38,298 bases of DNA from Gammaproteobacteria bacterium UBA2810 (GCA_002351705.1 DEHC01000004.1:1-38298); one strand, 5' to 3'. Shown: positions 15,666 through 24,732, counted from the stretch's first letter. Program-made: numbers and translations. The notes: generated by a model from the letters alone, not told the origin.

Positions 15666-16934
15666 TTAGCGGACCGGAGGATCCTCGTTCCTGCCGGCCG
15701 GAGGCTCCTCGTTCCTGCCGGCCGGAGGCTCCTTGTTCCTGCCGGCCGGAGGCTTCCTGTTCCTGCTGATGGCCATTTCAATCATCGCCTGGCATCTGTC
15801 CCAGCTTTCCTCGTCAGCGAAGGTGAATACGCTGACAGGCAAATCTGCCCGGACTTCTGCAATGGATTTTTCCTGATAAATCGCAGTGGCAAGTTCAATG
15901 GCCCTGCCCAGGTCATGAGCCCGGTACTCGGGGTTGATATAATGAACGTAACGCTTATCGAAGCATACCTCAACGGCATCCTCTGGAATTATGCCGTCTT
16001 CTGCTGTCTCAACGGTGCTGCCCCAGACTTTTAAAACATAGTTGGCGGTCGGGGCTTTGTCGTGGCAGCTGCTCCATTGCTCTGTGAATTCCACGACATT
16101 TTCCTCGGGAATGTAGTAGGACACCTTATGTCCTACCTTGAGGCCATCTAGCTGCTTTTTGTACAAGCTTTTAACGAAAAACTTGTCAGTATCGATATTC
16201 CGGGCTGCCAGATTATTGATTTCTCCGTAAGAACCTTCAGCGCTCCTGCTGTCATCCGGATGCTTTGCTGTCTGAGTAACCCCCTTCCCGATATCGGCGT
16301 TAACTTCTTCTCTGGTACAGCCGTCACTGCCGCTTTCCTGCTCCCGGCGTTTTTCTGTCATTTGTTCTTGCCGTTTCTGTGTTTTCTCCTTAATCGGCAG
16401 CGTCTCTTTTCCTCCTTTCTCCTTCTGCTGCGGCTTTATGTCAGCTTCCATTTGGAGTTTCTCTCGTTCCTCTCGTATAATCTGCCGTTTCTCCTTTGCC
16501 TCCTCATCAGTCAGTCGGCGCACATCAATCTTTTCAAGGAATTCAGTGAAATGCTGGGAATCAATCCCGTTCGGTCCCAGGCCGAGAACACGCGTTATCC
16601 GGACAAAATGAGCTCCGCCTTTCCTTATTCTCTCTTCTTCAGGATCTGACACCGGATGCTTTTCACCTCTGTCTGTTCCATGATGGGCACCGCTGCCGCT
16701 GAACAAATCAGTGAGCCCGTTGCTGCTGCCGTATACAGTCATGATTTCATGAGTATCGTTGCTTATGGCATCAGCCATTTTCTCATTCAGTCTGTTGATG
16801 AAATCCCAGTCCTCACGGTAAAGTTCAGGCTCAACAGGGAATTTAAGACAGTTTCTGTATGCATCCGCGTAACTGTCCAGAATCCCCTTTATCAGCAGCT
16901 CTTTATGCTCCGCCCTGCCACGGGCTTCTGCCAT
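15666..16934 (-). CDS. Unrecognised protein with charged coiled coil and C-terminal PPAGRN repeats
   Basis: About 422 residues from ATG 16934 (MAEARGRAEHKELL); the Shine-Dalgarno is poor. The frame stays open to 17243, but its first ~100 codons lie antisense to an RloB-like coding stretch and do not look like protein. ATG 16997 is an alternative start. The N-terminal third is helical and unmatched. A long Lys/Glu/Gln-rich stretch (about residues 150-220) should form coiled coil. A folded-looking C-terminal domain contains LKVGHKVSYYIPEENVVEF and YINPEYRAHDLGRAIELATAIYQ. It ends in four PPAGRN-type repeats. Codon use is less GC-biased than in the neighbours. I cannot assign a function; an accessory or mobile-element protein is possible. 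Confidence 0.6.
   Translation of the reverse strand: MAEARGRAEHKELLIKGILDSYADAYRNCLKFPVEPELYREDWDFINRLNEKMADAISNDTHEIMTVYGSSNGLTDLFSGSGAHHGTDRGEKHPVSDPEEERIRKGGAHFVRITRVLGLGPNGIDSQHFTEFLEKIDVRRLTDEEAKEKRQIIREEREKLQMEADIKPQQKEKGGKETLPIKEKTQKRQEQMTEKRREQESGSDGCTREEVNADIGKGVTQTAKHPDDSRSAEGSYGEINNLAARNIDTDKFFVKSLYKKQLDGLKVGHKVSYYIPEENVVEFTEQWSSCHDKAPTANYVLKVWGSTVETAEDGIIPEDAVEVCFDKRYVHYINPEYRAHDLGRAIELATAIYQEKSIAEVRADLPVSVFTFADEESWDRCQAMIEMAISRNRKPPAGRNKEPPAGRNEEPPAGRNEDPPVR
15674..15769 (-). repeat. 24-bp tandem repeat, four units, in the coding end of the gene
   Basis: Units at 15674-15697, 15698-15721, 15722-15745 and 15746-15769 share CCGGAGG.TCCT.GTTCCTG, the last being the most changed. 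They encode the octapeptide series ending PPAGRN. The period of 24 keeps the frame, so unit number could vary without disrupting the gene. Confidence 0.85.
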
Positions 16935-17001
16935 AGCCCCCAATTTTCTTAACGAAATCAAGACCAAAGGGCAGTCAAACGGCCTTGCCCGCTTCATAAT
17001 T

Positions 17002-17445
17002 GTGGATGCTGACCGAATGCAGTCCCATAGTGGAGAAGATGCTGCATTCCTGCGCCTGCTTGAATACTGCCGCCAGCAGAATCGGAAGAAAGCGATTCCA
17101 TGTTTCCTGATCTTAGACAACCCGGACTTCGAGTATGTTGCGTGCCTGCACGCAGCGGATTTTTCAGAGCAGGCAACGGAAAAATTCATCCGTGAAAATA
17201 TGAGGTTCCCGTCCATGGCGGAATTCAAGCGAAAGGAAGACATCTATGAATTCCTGACGAGCGGTATATATCGATCCGAGAACATGCTGAAACGGCTGCG
17301 GGGAAGCAGGAAGGCTCTCTGTAACAGATATATCATTCAGCGTCAGAACTATTCCATCAGGATTGCTGAAACCGTCTTCAACAAAGCAGATCTGGCTGTA
17401 CGATGCAGCAACCTGGAAGAATTCTTCGATGTTATTGACTGGTGA
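17002..17445 (+). pseudogene. RloB-like protein remnant, 5' end missing
   Basis: The plus-strand frame encodes RFIIVDADRM, then a block of about 30 residues, then PCFLILDNPDFEYVACLHA, which follows the RloB/Toprim-like pattern of VxDxD and NPxFExxxxxH. It continues with a helical segment and ends RCSNLEEFFDVIDW. The first available start is GTG 17002, inside the VDADR motif, with no ribosome binding site. The same frame is open upstream to 16873 and still reads like protein from about 16942, but has no ATG/GTG/TTG. The N-terminal part of RloB (with its CEG...TE region) is therefore missing. RloB proteins accompany some restriction and phage-defence loci. The left edge coincides with the start of the opposite-strand gene at 16934. 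Confidence 0.6.
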
Positions 17446-17577
17446 ACTCAGCGCAGATGCGCGCATGCCCGGCCGCGTCAATGTCCGCAAACGACGCCGT
17501 CATGCTCTGAAAAGCCCGGCCCAGAAATCTGTCTGCGGTTGCCTCCGGAAAAAGAATGTGAGCTCACGCACAAAATC

Positions 17578-17606
17578 ATGACAGAGCGTCCGCAACGCTG
17601 TAAAAT
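17578..17606 (+). promoter_or_regulatory. Sigma-70 promoter of the mscK-like/glpG operon
   Basis: ATGACA (17578-17583, five of six to consensus) and TAAAAT (17601-17606, five of six) are 17 bases apart. They lie about 50 bases before the start codon at 17657. Nothing else was seen in 17446-17656. Confidence 0.7.
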
Positions 17607-17656
17607 ATGCTCGTTTTGAGGCATTCCGTCTTTCTGACTTTTCATTCCTGACCGCC

Positions 17657-20600
17657 ATGATTCACAAGTCTTTCCTCAGCGCAGTGCTTCTCGCCGCCGC
17701 GCTCATTCTTTCCGCATTCTCATTCACTGCCCTGTCCGAGAGCTTCCCTGACCGCACGGCCGTGCAGACCACGCTGAACTCTCTCTCGAAAAAATCCTCC
17801 CTCAGCGATGAGGAGCAGACCGAGAAGACCGCTGCTGAGCAGATGCTGGCGCTGCTCGATCAGGTTGATCATGAGAAGTCCGAGATGGAGAAGTTCCAGG
17901 AGCTTCTCAAGGAGATAAAGGCGAAGGACCGCGAGACGGACAAGCTTATCGCTCAGCTCGAGAAGAGCGCGGCCGACGAGTCAGACATCTCTCCCCAGCG
18001 CCTCGGGAAGCAGAGCCTCCAGAAGCTCCAGAAGATGCTCTCAGACATTGACGCGCAGATTGAGCCGCTGCAGGACGAGCAGTCAAAGTACAGCGACATC
18101 CAGACCGGGGCAAAGTCTTTCTCCGAAAAGGCCCAGAGCGAGATGAAGGGGCTCATCGACGATATCGACAAGGCGAAGAACGCCATCAACAGTAGCTCGC
18201 TCCAGAGCAGCAGCATGCAGTACAAGTACCTGCAGGCATCTCTTGACTACCTGAACCTCAGGTTCTCGGACATGCAGTTCAAGCTGAAGAACATGAGCGA
18301 TGTCAGCGTCTATGCTGGAAAGCGCGTGGCGTACGCGAACTCGAGGCTTGCTATCCTTCAGAAGAGGCAGGACGCAGTGACGAGGGCTCTCCAGGCTGCG
18401 GACCGTGCCAACACCGAGAAGGAGGCCTCCGAGGATCAGAAGGACGACAGCAAGCTCGACATGGCCACAATCTCTGCCAACGCCATGCTCTCCGACGAGC
18501 TCAAGGAAAACCAGGATCTCAGGGACAGTATAGACAAGGTCCGCAGCCAGAAGAGCGTCTACTCGATGGAGGAGCGCAAGACCAAGATTCAGCTCCAGCG
18601 CATCCAGTCAATCGAGCACGACATCAACGAGCAGATCTCGTCCTACAAGGGCACCGGGCTCCTCGCGCAGATCCTCTTCAGCAAGACCGATCTTCTCACC
18701 GAGACCAAGGACAGCGATGACGTCCAGAAGGACATCATCGGCAGCAGGATCGGACTCTACACCATCTCCAAAAAGCAGGACGAGATCTCGAACCCCGAGG
18801 AGTACATCCGGACAAAGTTGGAGGACAGCGCCGCCGAGGGAGAAACGCTTGGAGACAAGGAGAAGACTGCCTTCCTCGCGCTCCTGGACGAAAGGCAGAA
18901 GCTGCTCTCCGCGCTCTCGAAGGAAAGGAGCGAGCTCGTCAACATGCTCATCGAGCTTGATCTCTCGAACGAGCAGTACAACAAGACCAGGGACCGCCTC
19001 GTGAACAACATCCTCGAGCAGATTTTCTGGATCAAGTCCAACAGCCCGTTCACCCTGAGGAAAATCATGAGGCTCCCCAAGCAGACGCTCGAAGAGCTCA
19101 GGGCCTCAAAGCCCAAGTTCAATGCCGAGCAGTTCCATGAGAACTTCCCGAGGAAGTTCTTCTGGATAGTGCCGCTCATCCTCATCTTCCTGCTCATACA
19201 GAAGTTCAAGTCAAGGATCATCGCGAAAATCAAGAAGATCAACGCCATTGTGAAGGAAAGCTCCTTCAAGAAGGACAACCAGCTCAATACTCCGCTGTCT
19301 CTGCTCCTAAACCTGATCCTCTCTGCGAGAATTCCGTGCATAATCCTCGCGACCGGACTCATTGCGGCCTTCTCCGGGATCACAATGGAGGAAAGAGTCC
19401 TCACGCAGGAGGTCATCCTGGCGTTCTTCATGAAGGAGGCGCTCCTGACGCTGGTGTTCGTCTTCGTCTACAACCTCTTCAGGGACGGGGGCATGGCCCA
19501 TGTGCACTTCACCCACGGCTACATGTTCAGCGCGGTTGACGACCTGAGGAAGATCTTCTGGGGACTCTCCGTAATGCTCATAGTAACCGTCCCCAACGAG
19601 ATGAAGCCCATCAACGTCCCGCATGACGTCATCGGGCAGCTCATCATGGCCTGCACCAGCGGCTTCATGCTCTGGGTCTACTTCAGGATCTTCCTCAAGA
19701 ACAGGGGCGATGAGAAGATCGGAGTGTTCGCCAAGCTCCTTACGATTGTGAACATCTCAATCCTCGCGGCGCTCCTTGTCATGACCGTGACCGGCTACTA
19801 CTACGCCGCAATCAAGATCAGCAACCGCCTCGTCGAGACCATCTACCTCGTCATCTTCTACAACCTGCTCTTCAGCATCGCGGTCCGCGCGCTGACCCTT
19901 GCCGAGAGGAAGCTCGCCTATACAAGAGCCCGCGAGGAGAAGAAGGCGAAGGCGAAGCTTGAGGCGGAGAAGGCTAACGGCACCGCCGCCGGTGACGCCG
20001 AGGACGTCGCCCTCGCCGAGCAGGATGACAGGATGCCGATAAAGGCCATCGGAGAGCAGACGACCAAGATCGCGATGTGGACCATCATCTCCATAGCGCT
20101 CGTGGTCTTCTGGATAATCTGGAAGGACGTGATTTCCCTCTTCAGCTACCTCGACACGGTGAAGCTCTACCAGATCAAGGCCGAGACCGAGAAAGGCGTC
20201 GTCATGCAGGACATCACCCTGGTGAACATCCTGATCTCCATCTATATCGCCGCCATCACCTACGTCCTCACGAAGAACCTCCCCGGACTCCTGCAGATCG
20301 TGGTGCTCAACCGTCTCAAGGTGAGCCAGGGCAACAGCTACACCATCACGACGCTCCTCAGCTACATCATCACCGCAGGCGGCACCTTCATGTGCCTCAA
20401 CGCGCTCGGCATGGAATGGGAAAAGCTCCAGTGGCTGGTCGCAGCCCTCTCGGTCGGACTCGGCTTCGGCCTCCAGGAAATCTTCGCCAACTTCATCTCG
20501 GGCATCATCCTCCTCTTCGAGAAGCCTATACGCGTGGGTGACATCATCACTATCAATGGGGTCTCAGGAACGGTGCTCAAGATCAGGATCAGGGCCTCCA

Positions 20601-21079
20601 CCCTCATGGCCTTCAACAAGAAGGAGATCGTCATCCCTAACAAGCAGTTCATCACGAGCAGCCTCACCAACTGGACGCTCTCCGACACGCTGATCCGCCT
20701 CGAGATGAAGGTCACCATCGGCTACTCCTCGGACACGACCGAGGTAAGGCAGAACCTCGAGCGCATCGCGAGGGAGTGTCCGTACGTCTCTAAGGAGCCG
20801 AAGCCCTTCGCGAACTTCACCGACTTCCTCGACAGCAACATCGAGTACACGCTCTACGTCTACATCAAGAAGATCAGCGACATCTACGAGACGACCGACT
20901 GGCTCCACACCGCGGTATTCAACGAGTTCAACAGGCTCGGCATCGAGTTCGCCTTCCCGCAGTGCGACATCCAGATCAAGAACCTCGGAGACGGCCTTGC
21001 GGCCGCGGCCTCTGCCGCAAATGCCGCCGCGTCAGCCGAGAAGCCTGCGGAGAAGCCCGCGGGAGGCAGGGCGAAGTGA
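17657..21079 (+). CDS. mscK: Large mechanosensitive channel of the KefA/MscK (MscM) type
   Basis: An inner-membrane channel that releases solutes upon hypo-osmotic shock. The 1140-residue length is close to E. coli MscK (1120) and MscM (1107). A signal peptide (about 1-27) is followed by a periplasmic region of long coiled coils to about residue 490. About ten hydrophobic spans follow in the region 500-960, and the MscS core is near 930-1110. There, GLGFGLQEIFANFISG (around 935), LFEKPIRVGDIITI, GTVLKIRIRAS and VIPNKQFITSSLTNW match the KefA group nearly word for word. The start codon lacks an evident Shine-Dalgarno. It overlaps glpG by GTGA. Which of the paralogues MscK or MscM it corresponds to cannot be settled by eye; glpG is not the neighbour of either in E. 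coli. Confidence 0.85.
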   Translation: MIHKSFLSAVLLAAALILSAFSFTALSESFPDRTAVQTTLNSLSKKSSLSDEEQTEKTAAEQMLALLDQVDHEKSEMEKFQELLKEIKAKDRETDKLIAQLEKSAADESDISPQRLGKQSLQKLQKMLSDIDAQIEPLQDEQSKYSDIQTGAKSFSEKAQSEMKGLIDDIDKAKNAINSSSLQSSSMQYKYLQASLDYLNLRFSDMQFKLKNMSDVSVYAGKRVAYANSRLAILQKRQDAVTRALQAADRANTEKEASEDQKDDSKLDMATISANAMLSDELKENQDLRDSIDKVRSQKSVYSMEERKTKIQLQRIQSIEHDINEQISSYKGTGLLAQILFSKTDLLTETKDSDDVQKDIIGSRIGLYTISKKQDEISNPEEYIRTKLEDSAAEGETLGDKEKTAFLALLDERQKLLSALSKERSELVNMLIELDLSNEQYNKTRDRLVNNILEQIFWIKSNSPFTLRKIMRLPKQTLEELRASKPKFNAEQFHENFPRKFFWIVPLILIFLLIQKFKSRIIAKIKKINAIVKESSFKKDNQLNTPLSLLLNLILSARIPCIILATGLIAAFSGITMEERVLTQEVILAFFMKEALLTLVFVFVYNLFRDGGMAHVHFTHGYMFSAVDDLRKIFWGLSVMLIVTVPNEMKPINVPHDVIGQLIMACTSGFMLWVYFRIFLKNRGDEKIGVFAKLLTIVNISILAALLVMTVTGYYYAAIKISNRLVETIYLVIFYNLLFSIAVRALTLAERKLAYTRAREEKKAKAKLEAEKANGTAAGDAEDVALAEQDDRMPIKAIGEQTTKIAMWTIISIALVVFWIIWKDVISLFSYLDTVKLYQIKAETEKGVVMQDITLVNILISIYIAAITYVLTKNLPGLLQIVVLNRLKVSQGNSYTITTLLSYIITAGGTFMCLNALGMEWEKLQWLVAALSVGLGFGLQEIFANFISGIILLFEKPIRVGDIITINGVSGTVLKIRIRASTLMAFNKKEIVIPNKQFITSSLTNWTLSDTLIRLEMKVTIGYSSDTTEVRQNLERIARECPYVSKEPKPFANFTDFLDSNIEYTLYVYIKKISDIYETTDWLHTAVFNEFNRLGIEFAFPQCDIQIKNLGDGLAAAASAANAAASAEKPAEKPAGGRAK

Positions 21080-21963
21080 GAAGAGTCGCAAGGGCCGAGG
21101 ACAGGGAAACTGCAGGGAAGCTCAGGGAGTTCTTTCTCTCACAGGGAATAGACGCAGAGATCAGCCCCGCCGGAGGAGCGTTCGAAATCCTCGTTGATGA
21201 CGCTAAGGCCGAGGAGGCGCTCCTCATGGCAAAGAGCCTCTTCGAGAGCGCCCGGGAAAGGAGGAACCAATGGGCGGACGGGAGCGCTGACGCTTCTCCT
21301 GACGGGAAGCTCGGCGAGCGGATCCGGGGCGCCGCGTCAGCGCTCCTCAGTGACATAGTCCTCAGCTTCAGGCCTGTCACCTGGACTGTGCTTGCCTTCA
21401 TCATCATCAGCTACATCCTGGAGCTCACGGTCCCCGGGTACCTCCGCTCGATGGGCTACCCTGCCCTCCGCCGCGGCGAGGCTCTCGAGGTCTGGCGCCT
21501 CGTGTCGCCCGCGTTCTGCCACCTGGGGACTCTGCACCTCATCTCGAACGCGATGTGCTGGTGCATACTCGCGCCCTTTATCGAGAAGAGCCGCCCGCTC
21601 TGGGTGATTCTCCTCCTTATTTTAGGAGGCGCCGCCTTCAGCAACACCGCGCAGTACTATTTTGACTCCGCCTCAGGCTACGGCCTCTCCGGCGTCATCT
21701 TCGCGCTCTCCGGATACCTCTTCCTCCTCCGCTTCCACTCGGAGGAGATGAGGAGAGCCATACCCTATGTCGTGGCTGACGGGATATTCTTCCTGGGTCT
21801 CATCTGGATAGCCCTGGGATACACCGGCATTCTTGACTTTGTCGCTGGGCCGGTCGGAAACACCGCGCACCTCTCGGGGCTCATCTTCGGGCTCCTCTGC
21901 GGCATACCGGAAATCATTACGAGAAAGCGCGGGGAGAATACAGAGGGAGGCGCCGAGGAGTAG
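21076..21963 (+). CDS. glpG: Rhomboid intramembrane serine protease GlpG
   Basis: Cleaves transmembrane substrates within the bilayer. The start is GTG 21076, overlapping the preceding stop as GTGA, with AGG five bases upstream; this gives 295 residues and the small cytoplasmic N-terminal domain (VARAEDRETAGKLREFF, then FEILVDD) typical of E. coli GlpG. The catalytic Ser205 lies in GLSGVIFALSG and His265 in GNTAHLSG. His154 and Asn158 form the HxxxN oxyanion motif in TLHLISNAMCW. Six membrane spans cover about 100-280. Coupling to a mechanosensitive channel gene is unusual compared with the glpEGR context of enterobacteria. Confidence 0.92.
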   Translation: MRRVARAEDRETAGKLREFFLSQGIDAEISPAGGAFEILVDDAKAEEALLMAKSLFESARERRNQWADGSADASPDGKLGERIRGAASALLSDIVLSFRPVTWTVLAFIIISYILELTVPGYLRSMGYPALRRGEALEVWRLVSPAFCHLGTLHLISNAMCWCILAPFIEKSRPLWVILLLILGGAAFSNTAQYYFDSASGYGLSGVIFALSGYLFLLRFHSEEMRRAIPYVVADGIFFLGLIWIALGYTGILDFVAGPVGNTAHLSGLIFGLLCGIPEIITRKRGENTEGGAEE

Positions 21964-21983
21964 CGCTCTCAGAGGAGCCGCGG

Positions 21984-22256
21984 TCAGACCGTGAGGTCCA
22001 CGCCCTTCCTGCCGTCATCCTTCCCGTCCTCACCGCCGCTTTCAGAATCCGCCTCAGCAGAGTCAGCGGCATCGACAATGACGGTGCCCTCCTCCTCCTT
22101 CTCCGCCTCGAGCTCGCCGCCGCTCTCTCCGCCCGCGTGCTTCTTCTGCCTTGCCTTCTGGCTTTTGACGATCCTGGCGACGCCGTTCTTGAATACGAGA
22201 TCCGAGGGGGAAAGAACGCCCTTCCTGAGTATGGAGAAGATTGCATCCTGAGTCAT
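21984..22256 (-). CDS. Small acidic hypothetical protein (90 aa)
   Basis: Not recognised. The ATG at 22256 is preceded by GGGAGG with about six bases spacing, so it is likely translated. The first 40 residues (MTQDAIFSILRKGVLSPSDLVFKNG) look folded and contain a basic stretch KSQKARQKK. The last half is Glu/Asp/Ser/Gly-rich and probably disordered. It converges with glpG, 20 bases away. There are 138 bases between its start and the fbaA end, which hold the fbaA terminator. Confidence 0.6.
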   Translation of the reverse strand: MTQDAIFSILRKGVLSPSDLVFKNGVARIVKSQKARQKKHAGGESGGELEAEKEEEGTVIVDAADSAEADSESGGEDGKDDGRKGVDLTV

Positions 22257-22340
22257 GGTGTGCCTCCCGGGAGGAGTGGTTTTCTTCAGGATACAGCAGA
22301 TTCACCCTGTCTGACAGGGACCTTCATCGCGGAAACAGGA

Positions 22341-22368
22341 AATAAAAAGCCTCCCCGGAGGGAGGCTT
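22341..22368 (-). terminator. fbaA: Intrinsic terminator of pgk-fbaA
   Basis: On the minus strand AAGCCTCC pairs with GGAGGCTT (arms 22347-22354 and 22361-22368), followed by TTTTTATT. It starts 27 bases after the fbaA stop. Confidence 0.9.
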
Positions 22369-22394
22369 CCTGCATAAAAGGAACGGGCGTGGAA

Positions 22395-23474
22395 TTACTT
22401 CAGGCTGTTCTTTGAGCCGAGCTCGTCAAATGCCTCCTGGAGGCGTGCGATGATGGACTCCTGGCCCTTTCTGAGCCATACGCGCGGATCGTAGTACTTC
22501 TTGTTAGGAGAATCAGGTCCCTCAGGGTTGCCGAGCTGGCCCTGGAGATAGTCCTTCTTGTCCTTGTAGTAGTCCATGACGCCCTTCCAGTTAGCCCACT
22601 GGGTATCGGTGTCGATGTTCATCTTGACTACGCCGTAGCTTACAGCCTCTCTGATCTTCTCGGGCTCTGAGCCTGAACCGCCGTGGAATACGAGGTGGAG
22701 GGACTTCTCAGGAAGGCCGAACTTCTCGGAGCAGTACTTCTGGGACTTGTCGAGGATGGACGGAGTCAGCTTGACGTTGCCCGGCTTGTAAACGCCGTGT
22801 ACGTTGCCGAAGGAGGCAGCGATGGTGAAGTTCTTGCTGATCTTGATGAGGCGCTCATATGCGTAAGCGACATCAGCAGGGCTGGTATAGAGTGCGGACT
22901 CATCCTTGTCGGAGTTGTCAACGCCGTCTTCCTCGCCGCCGGTGCAGCCGAGCTCGAGCTCGAGGGTCATGCCCATCTTGCTCATTCTCTCGAGGTAGGA
23001 GCAGCAGAGATCAACGTTGTCCTTCAGGGTCTCGACGGAAAGGTCGATCATGTGGGAGGAGAACAGAGGAACTCCGTGATCCTTGTAGTAAGCCTCGCCG
23101 GCGTCAAGAAGGCCGTCGATCCAGGGAAGGAGCTTCTTTGCGCAGTGGTCGGTGTGGACCATGGCTGCAACGCCGTAGTGCTTTGCTACGTTGTGCATGT
23201 GGAGGGCCATGGAGATGGAGCCGATGACCTGAGCCTCCTGTCCGGGAAGATCAAGTCCCTTGCCTGCGAAGAACTTCGCGCCGCCGTTGGAGACCTGGCA
23301 GATGACTGCGGAGTTGGCCTTCTTGGCAGCCTCGAGGACTGCGTTGCAGGTATCGGTGCTGATGCAGTTTACTGCAGGAAGAGCGAAGCCGTTCTTTGAA
23401 GCAACGTCGAATACCTTGTATACATCGTCACCGGTAACAACGCCGGGCTTTACAACGTCTAAAATCTTGGTCAT
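22395..23474 (-). CDS. fbaA: Class II fructose-bisphosphate aldolase
   Basis: Reversibly cleaves fructose 1,6-bisphosphate to glyceraldehyde 3-phosphate and dihydroxyacetone phosphate in glycolysis; a zinc enzyme. At 359 residues it has the same length as E. coli FbaA. The catalytic Asp109 and zinc ligand His110 sit in MVHTDHC. The other zinc/phosphate sites are seen in LELELGCTGGEEDGVDN, FGNVHGVYKPG and VFHGGSGS. It follows pgk after 55 bases containing a terminator-like palindrome, so part of its transcription may be attenuated or come from its own start. Its ribosome binding site is AGGGA. Confidence 0.97.
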   Translation of the reverse strand: MTKILDVVKPGVVTGDDVYKVFDVASKNGFALPAVNCISTDTCNAVLEAAKKANSAVICQVSNGGAKFFAGKGLDLPGQEAQVIGSISMALHMHNVAKHYGVAAMVHTDHCAKKLLPWIDGLLDAGEAYYKDHGVPLFSSHMIDLSVETLKDNVDLCCSYLERMSKMGMTLELELGCTGGEEDGVDNSDKDESALYTSPADVAYAYERLIKISKNFTIAASFGNVHGVYKPGNVKLTPSILDKSQKYCSEKFGLPEKSLHLVFHGGSGSEPEKIREAVSYGVVKMNIDTDTQWANWKGVMDYYKDKKDYLQGQLGNPEGPDSPNKKYYDPRVWLRKGQESIIARLQEAFDELGSKNSLK

Positions 23475-23495
23475 GTAAATAATTCCCTAAGAGTG

Positions 23496-23520
23496 AAAAA
23501 CGGGGGAAATATTTCCCCCG
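23496..23520 (-). terminator. Palindromic terminator/attenuator between pgk and fbaA
   Basis: Positions 23501-23520 are a perfect 20-base palindrome (CGGGGGAAAT and its inverse). On the minus strand it is followed by TTTTT (23496-23500). It begins 10 bases after the pgk stop codon, inside the pgk-fbaA operon. Confidence 0.75.
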
Positions 23521-23529
23521 CCCGAAAAA

Positions 23530-24705
23530 TTACTTGTTGAACTCAGCAGCCTTCTTCTCGAGGATCTCGACAGCAGGAAGCTTCTTGCCCTCTACGAACT
23601 CAAGGAATGCGCCGCCGCCGGTGGAAACGTAGGATACCTTGTCCTTGACGCCGAACTTCTCCATGGCGGTGATGGTGTCTCCGCCGCCTGCAAGGGAGAA
23701 TGCTGCGGAATCAGCGATGGCGTTCGCGAGAACCTTGGTGCCCTCAGCGAAGTTGTCGAACTCGAATACGCCGACCGGGCCGTTCCAGAGGATGGTCTTG
23801 GCCTTCTTGCAGATGTCAGCGAACTCGGCTGCGGTCTTGGGGCCGACGTCGAGGATCATGTCGTCATCAGCGACATCCTTGACGTCCTTGACCTCTGCTG
23901 CAGCGCCGTCCTTGAACTCCTTGGCGGTAACTACATCGAGAACTGCAGGGATCTTGGTCTCGGTCTTGATCTTCTTGGCCTCGTCGATAAGCTCAGCCTC
24001 GTATACGGACTTGCCTACCTTGTTGCCGTCAGCGGCAATGAAGGTGTTGGCGATTCCGCCGCCGACGATGATCTCATCAGCAACCTTGGCGAGTGAGTGA
24101 AGGACGGTAAGCTTGGTGGAAACCTTGGAGCCGCCGACGATGGCAACCATCGGGTGCTCAGGGTGCTCCATGGCCTTGCCGAGCGCCTCAAGCTCCTTTG
24201 CAAGGAGAGGGCCTGCGCAGGCGATGGGCGCGTACTGTGCTGCGCCGTAGGTGGTAGCCTGTGCGCGGTGAGCGGTGCCGAATGCATCCATTACGAACAC
24301 GTCGCAGAGAGCAGCGTACTTCTTGGCAAGATCATCTGCGTTCTTCTTCTCGCCCTTGTTGAAGCGGCAGTTCTCGAGAACAACAACCTCGTTGTCCTTT
24401 ACGTCGCAGCCGTTCAGATAATCCTTCTCAAGGCGGACAGGAACATCAAGACGGGTCTTCATGTAATCAACAACAGGCTTGAGTGAGAATGCCTCGTCAT
24501 ACTCACCCTCGGTCGGGCGGCCAAGGTGGGAAATCACCATAACCTTTGCGCCTTTCTCAAGAGCAAGCTTGATGGTAGGAAGAGTTGCCTCGATACGGGC
24601 AACGGAGGCTACCTTGCCGTCCTTAACAGGCACATTGAGATCTGCGCGGATGAGAACTCTCTTTCCGCTGAGATCAAGATCCGACATTTTTAATACTGAT
24701 GACAT
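23530..24705 (-). CDS. pgk: Phosphoglycerate kinase
   Basis: Transfers phosphate between 1,3-bisphosphoglycerate and ADP in glycolysis. The start at 24705 gives MSSVLKMSDLDLSGKRVLIRADLNVP, closely following the E. coli N-terminus; 391 residues against 387. Substrate-binding RADLNVP, SHLGRP (with the His), the ENCRFNKGE segment, GGSKVSTK and the C-terminal GGGDT and STGGGAFLE phosphate loops are all present. It is followed by fbaA as in E. coli; the usual upstream epd is absent, replaced by an AAA-ATPase gene. Confidence 0.97.
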   Translation of the reverse strand: MSSVLKMSDLDLSGKRVLIRADLNVPVKDGKVASVARIEATLPTIKLALEKGAKVMVISHLGRPTEGEYDEAFSLKPVVDYMKTRLDVPVRLEKDYLNGCDVKDNEVVVLENCRFNKGEKKNADDLAKKYAALCDVFVMDAFGTAHRAQATTYGAAQYAPIACAGPLLAKELEALGKAMEHPEHPMVAIVGGSKVSTKLTVLHSLAKVADEIIVGGGIANTFIAADGNKVGKSVYEAELIDEAKKIKTETKIPAVLDVVTAKEFKDGAAAEVKDVKDVADDDMILDVGPKTAAEFADICKKAKTILWNGPVGVFEFDNFAEGTKVLANAIADSAAFSLAGGGDTITAMEKFGVKDKVSYVSTGGGAFLEFVEGKKLPAVEILEKKAAEFNK

Positions 24706-24732
24706 ATCCAGTCCCCATTATTTACACAAACA

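Noticed and set aside
15674..15769. Possible CRISPR-like array
   Set aside because: The 24-bp units are contiguous with no spacers and lie in frame within a coding sequence.
22683..23399. 238-codon plus frame opposite fbaA
   Set aside because: fbaA on the minus strand has full-length family identity; the antisense frame is a codon-bias artefact.
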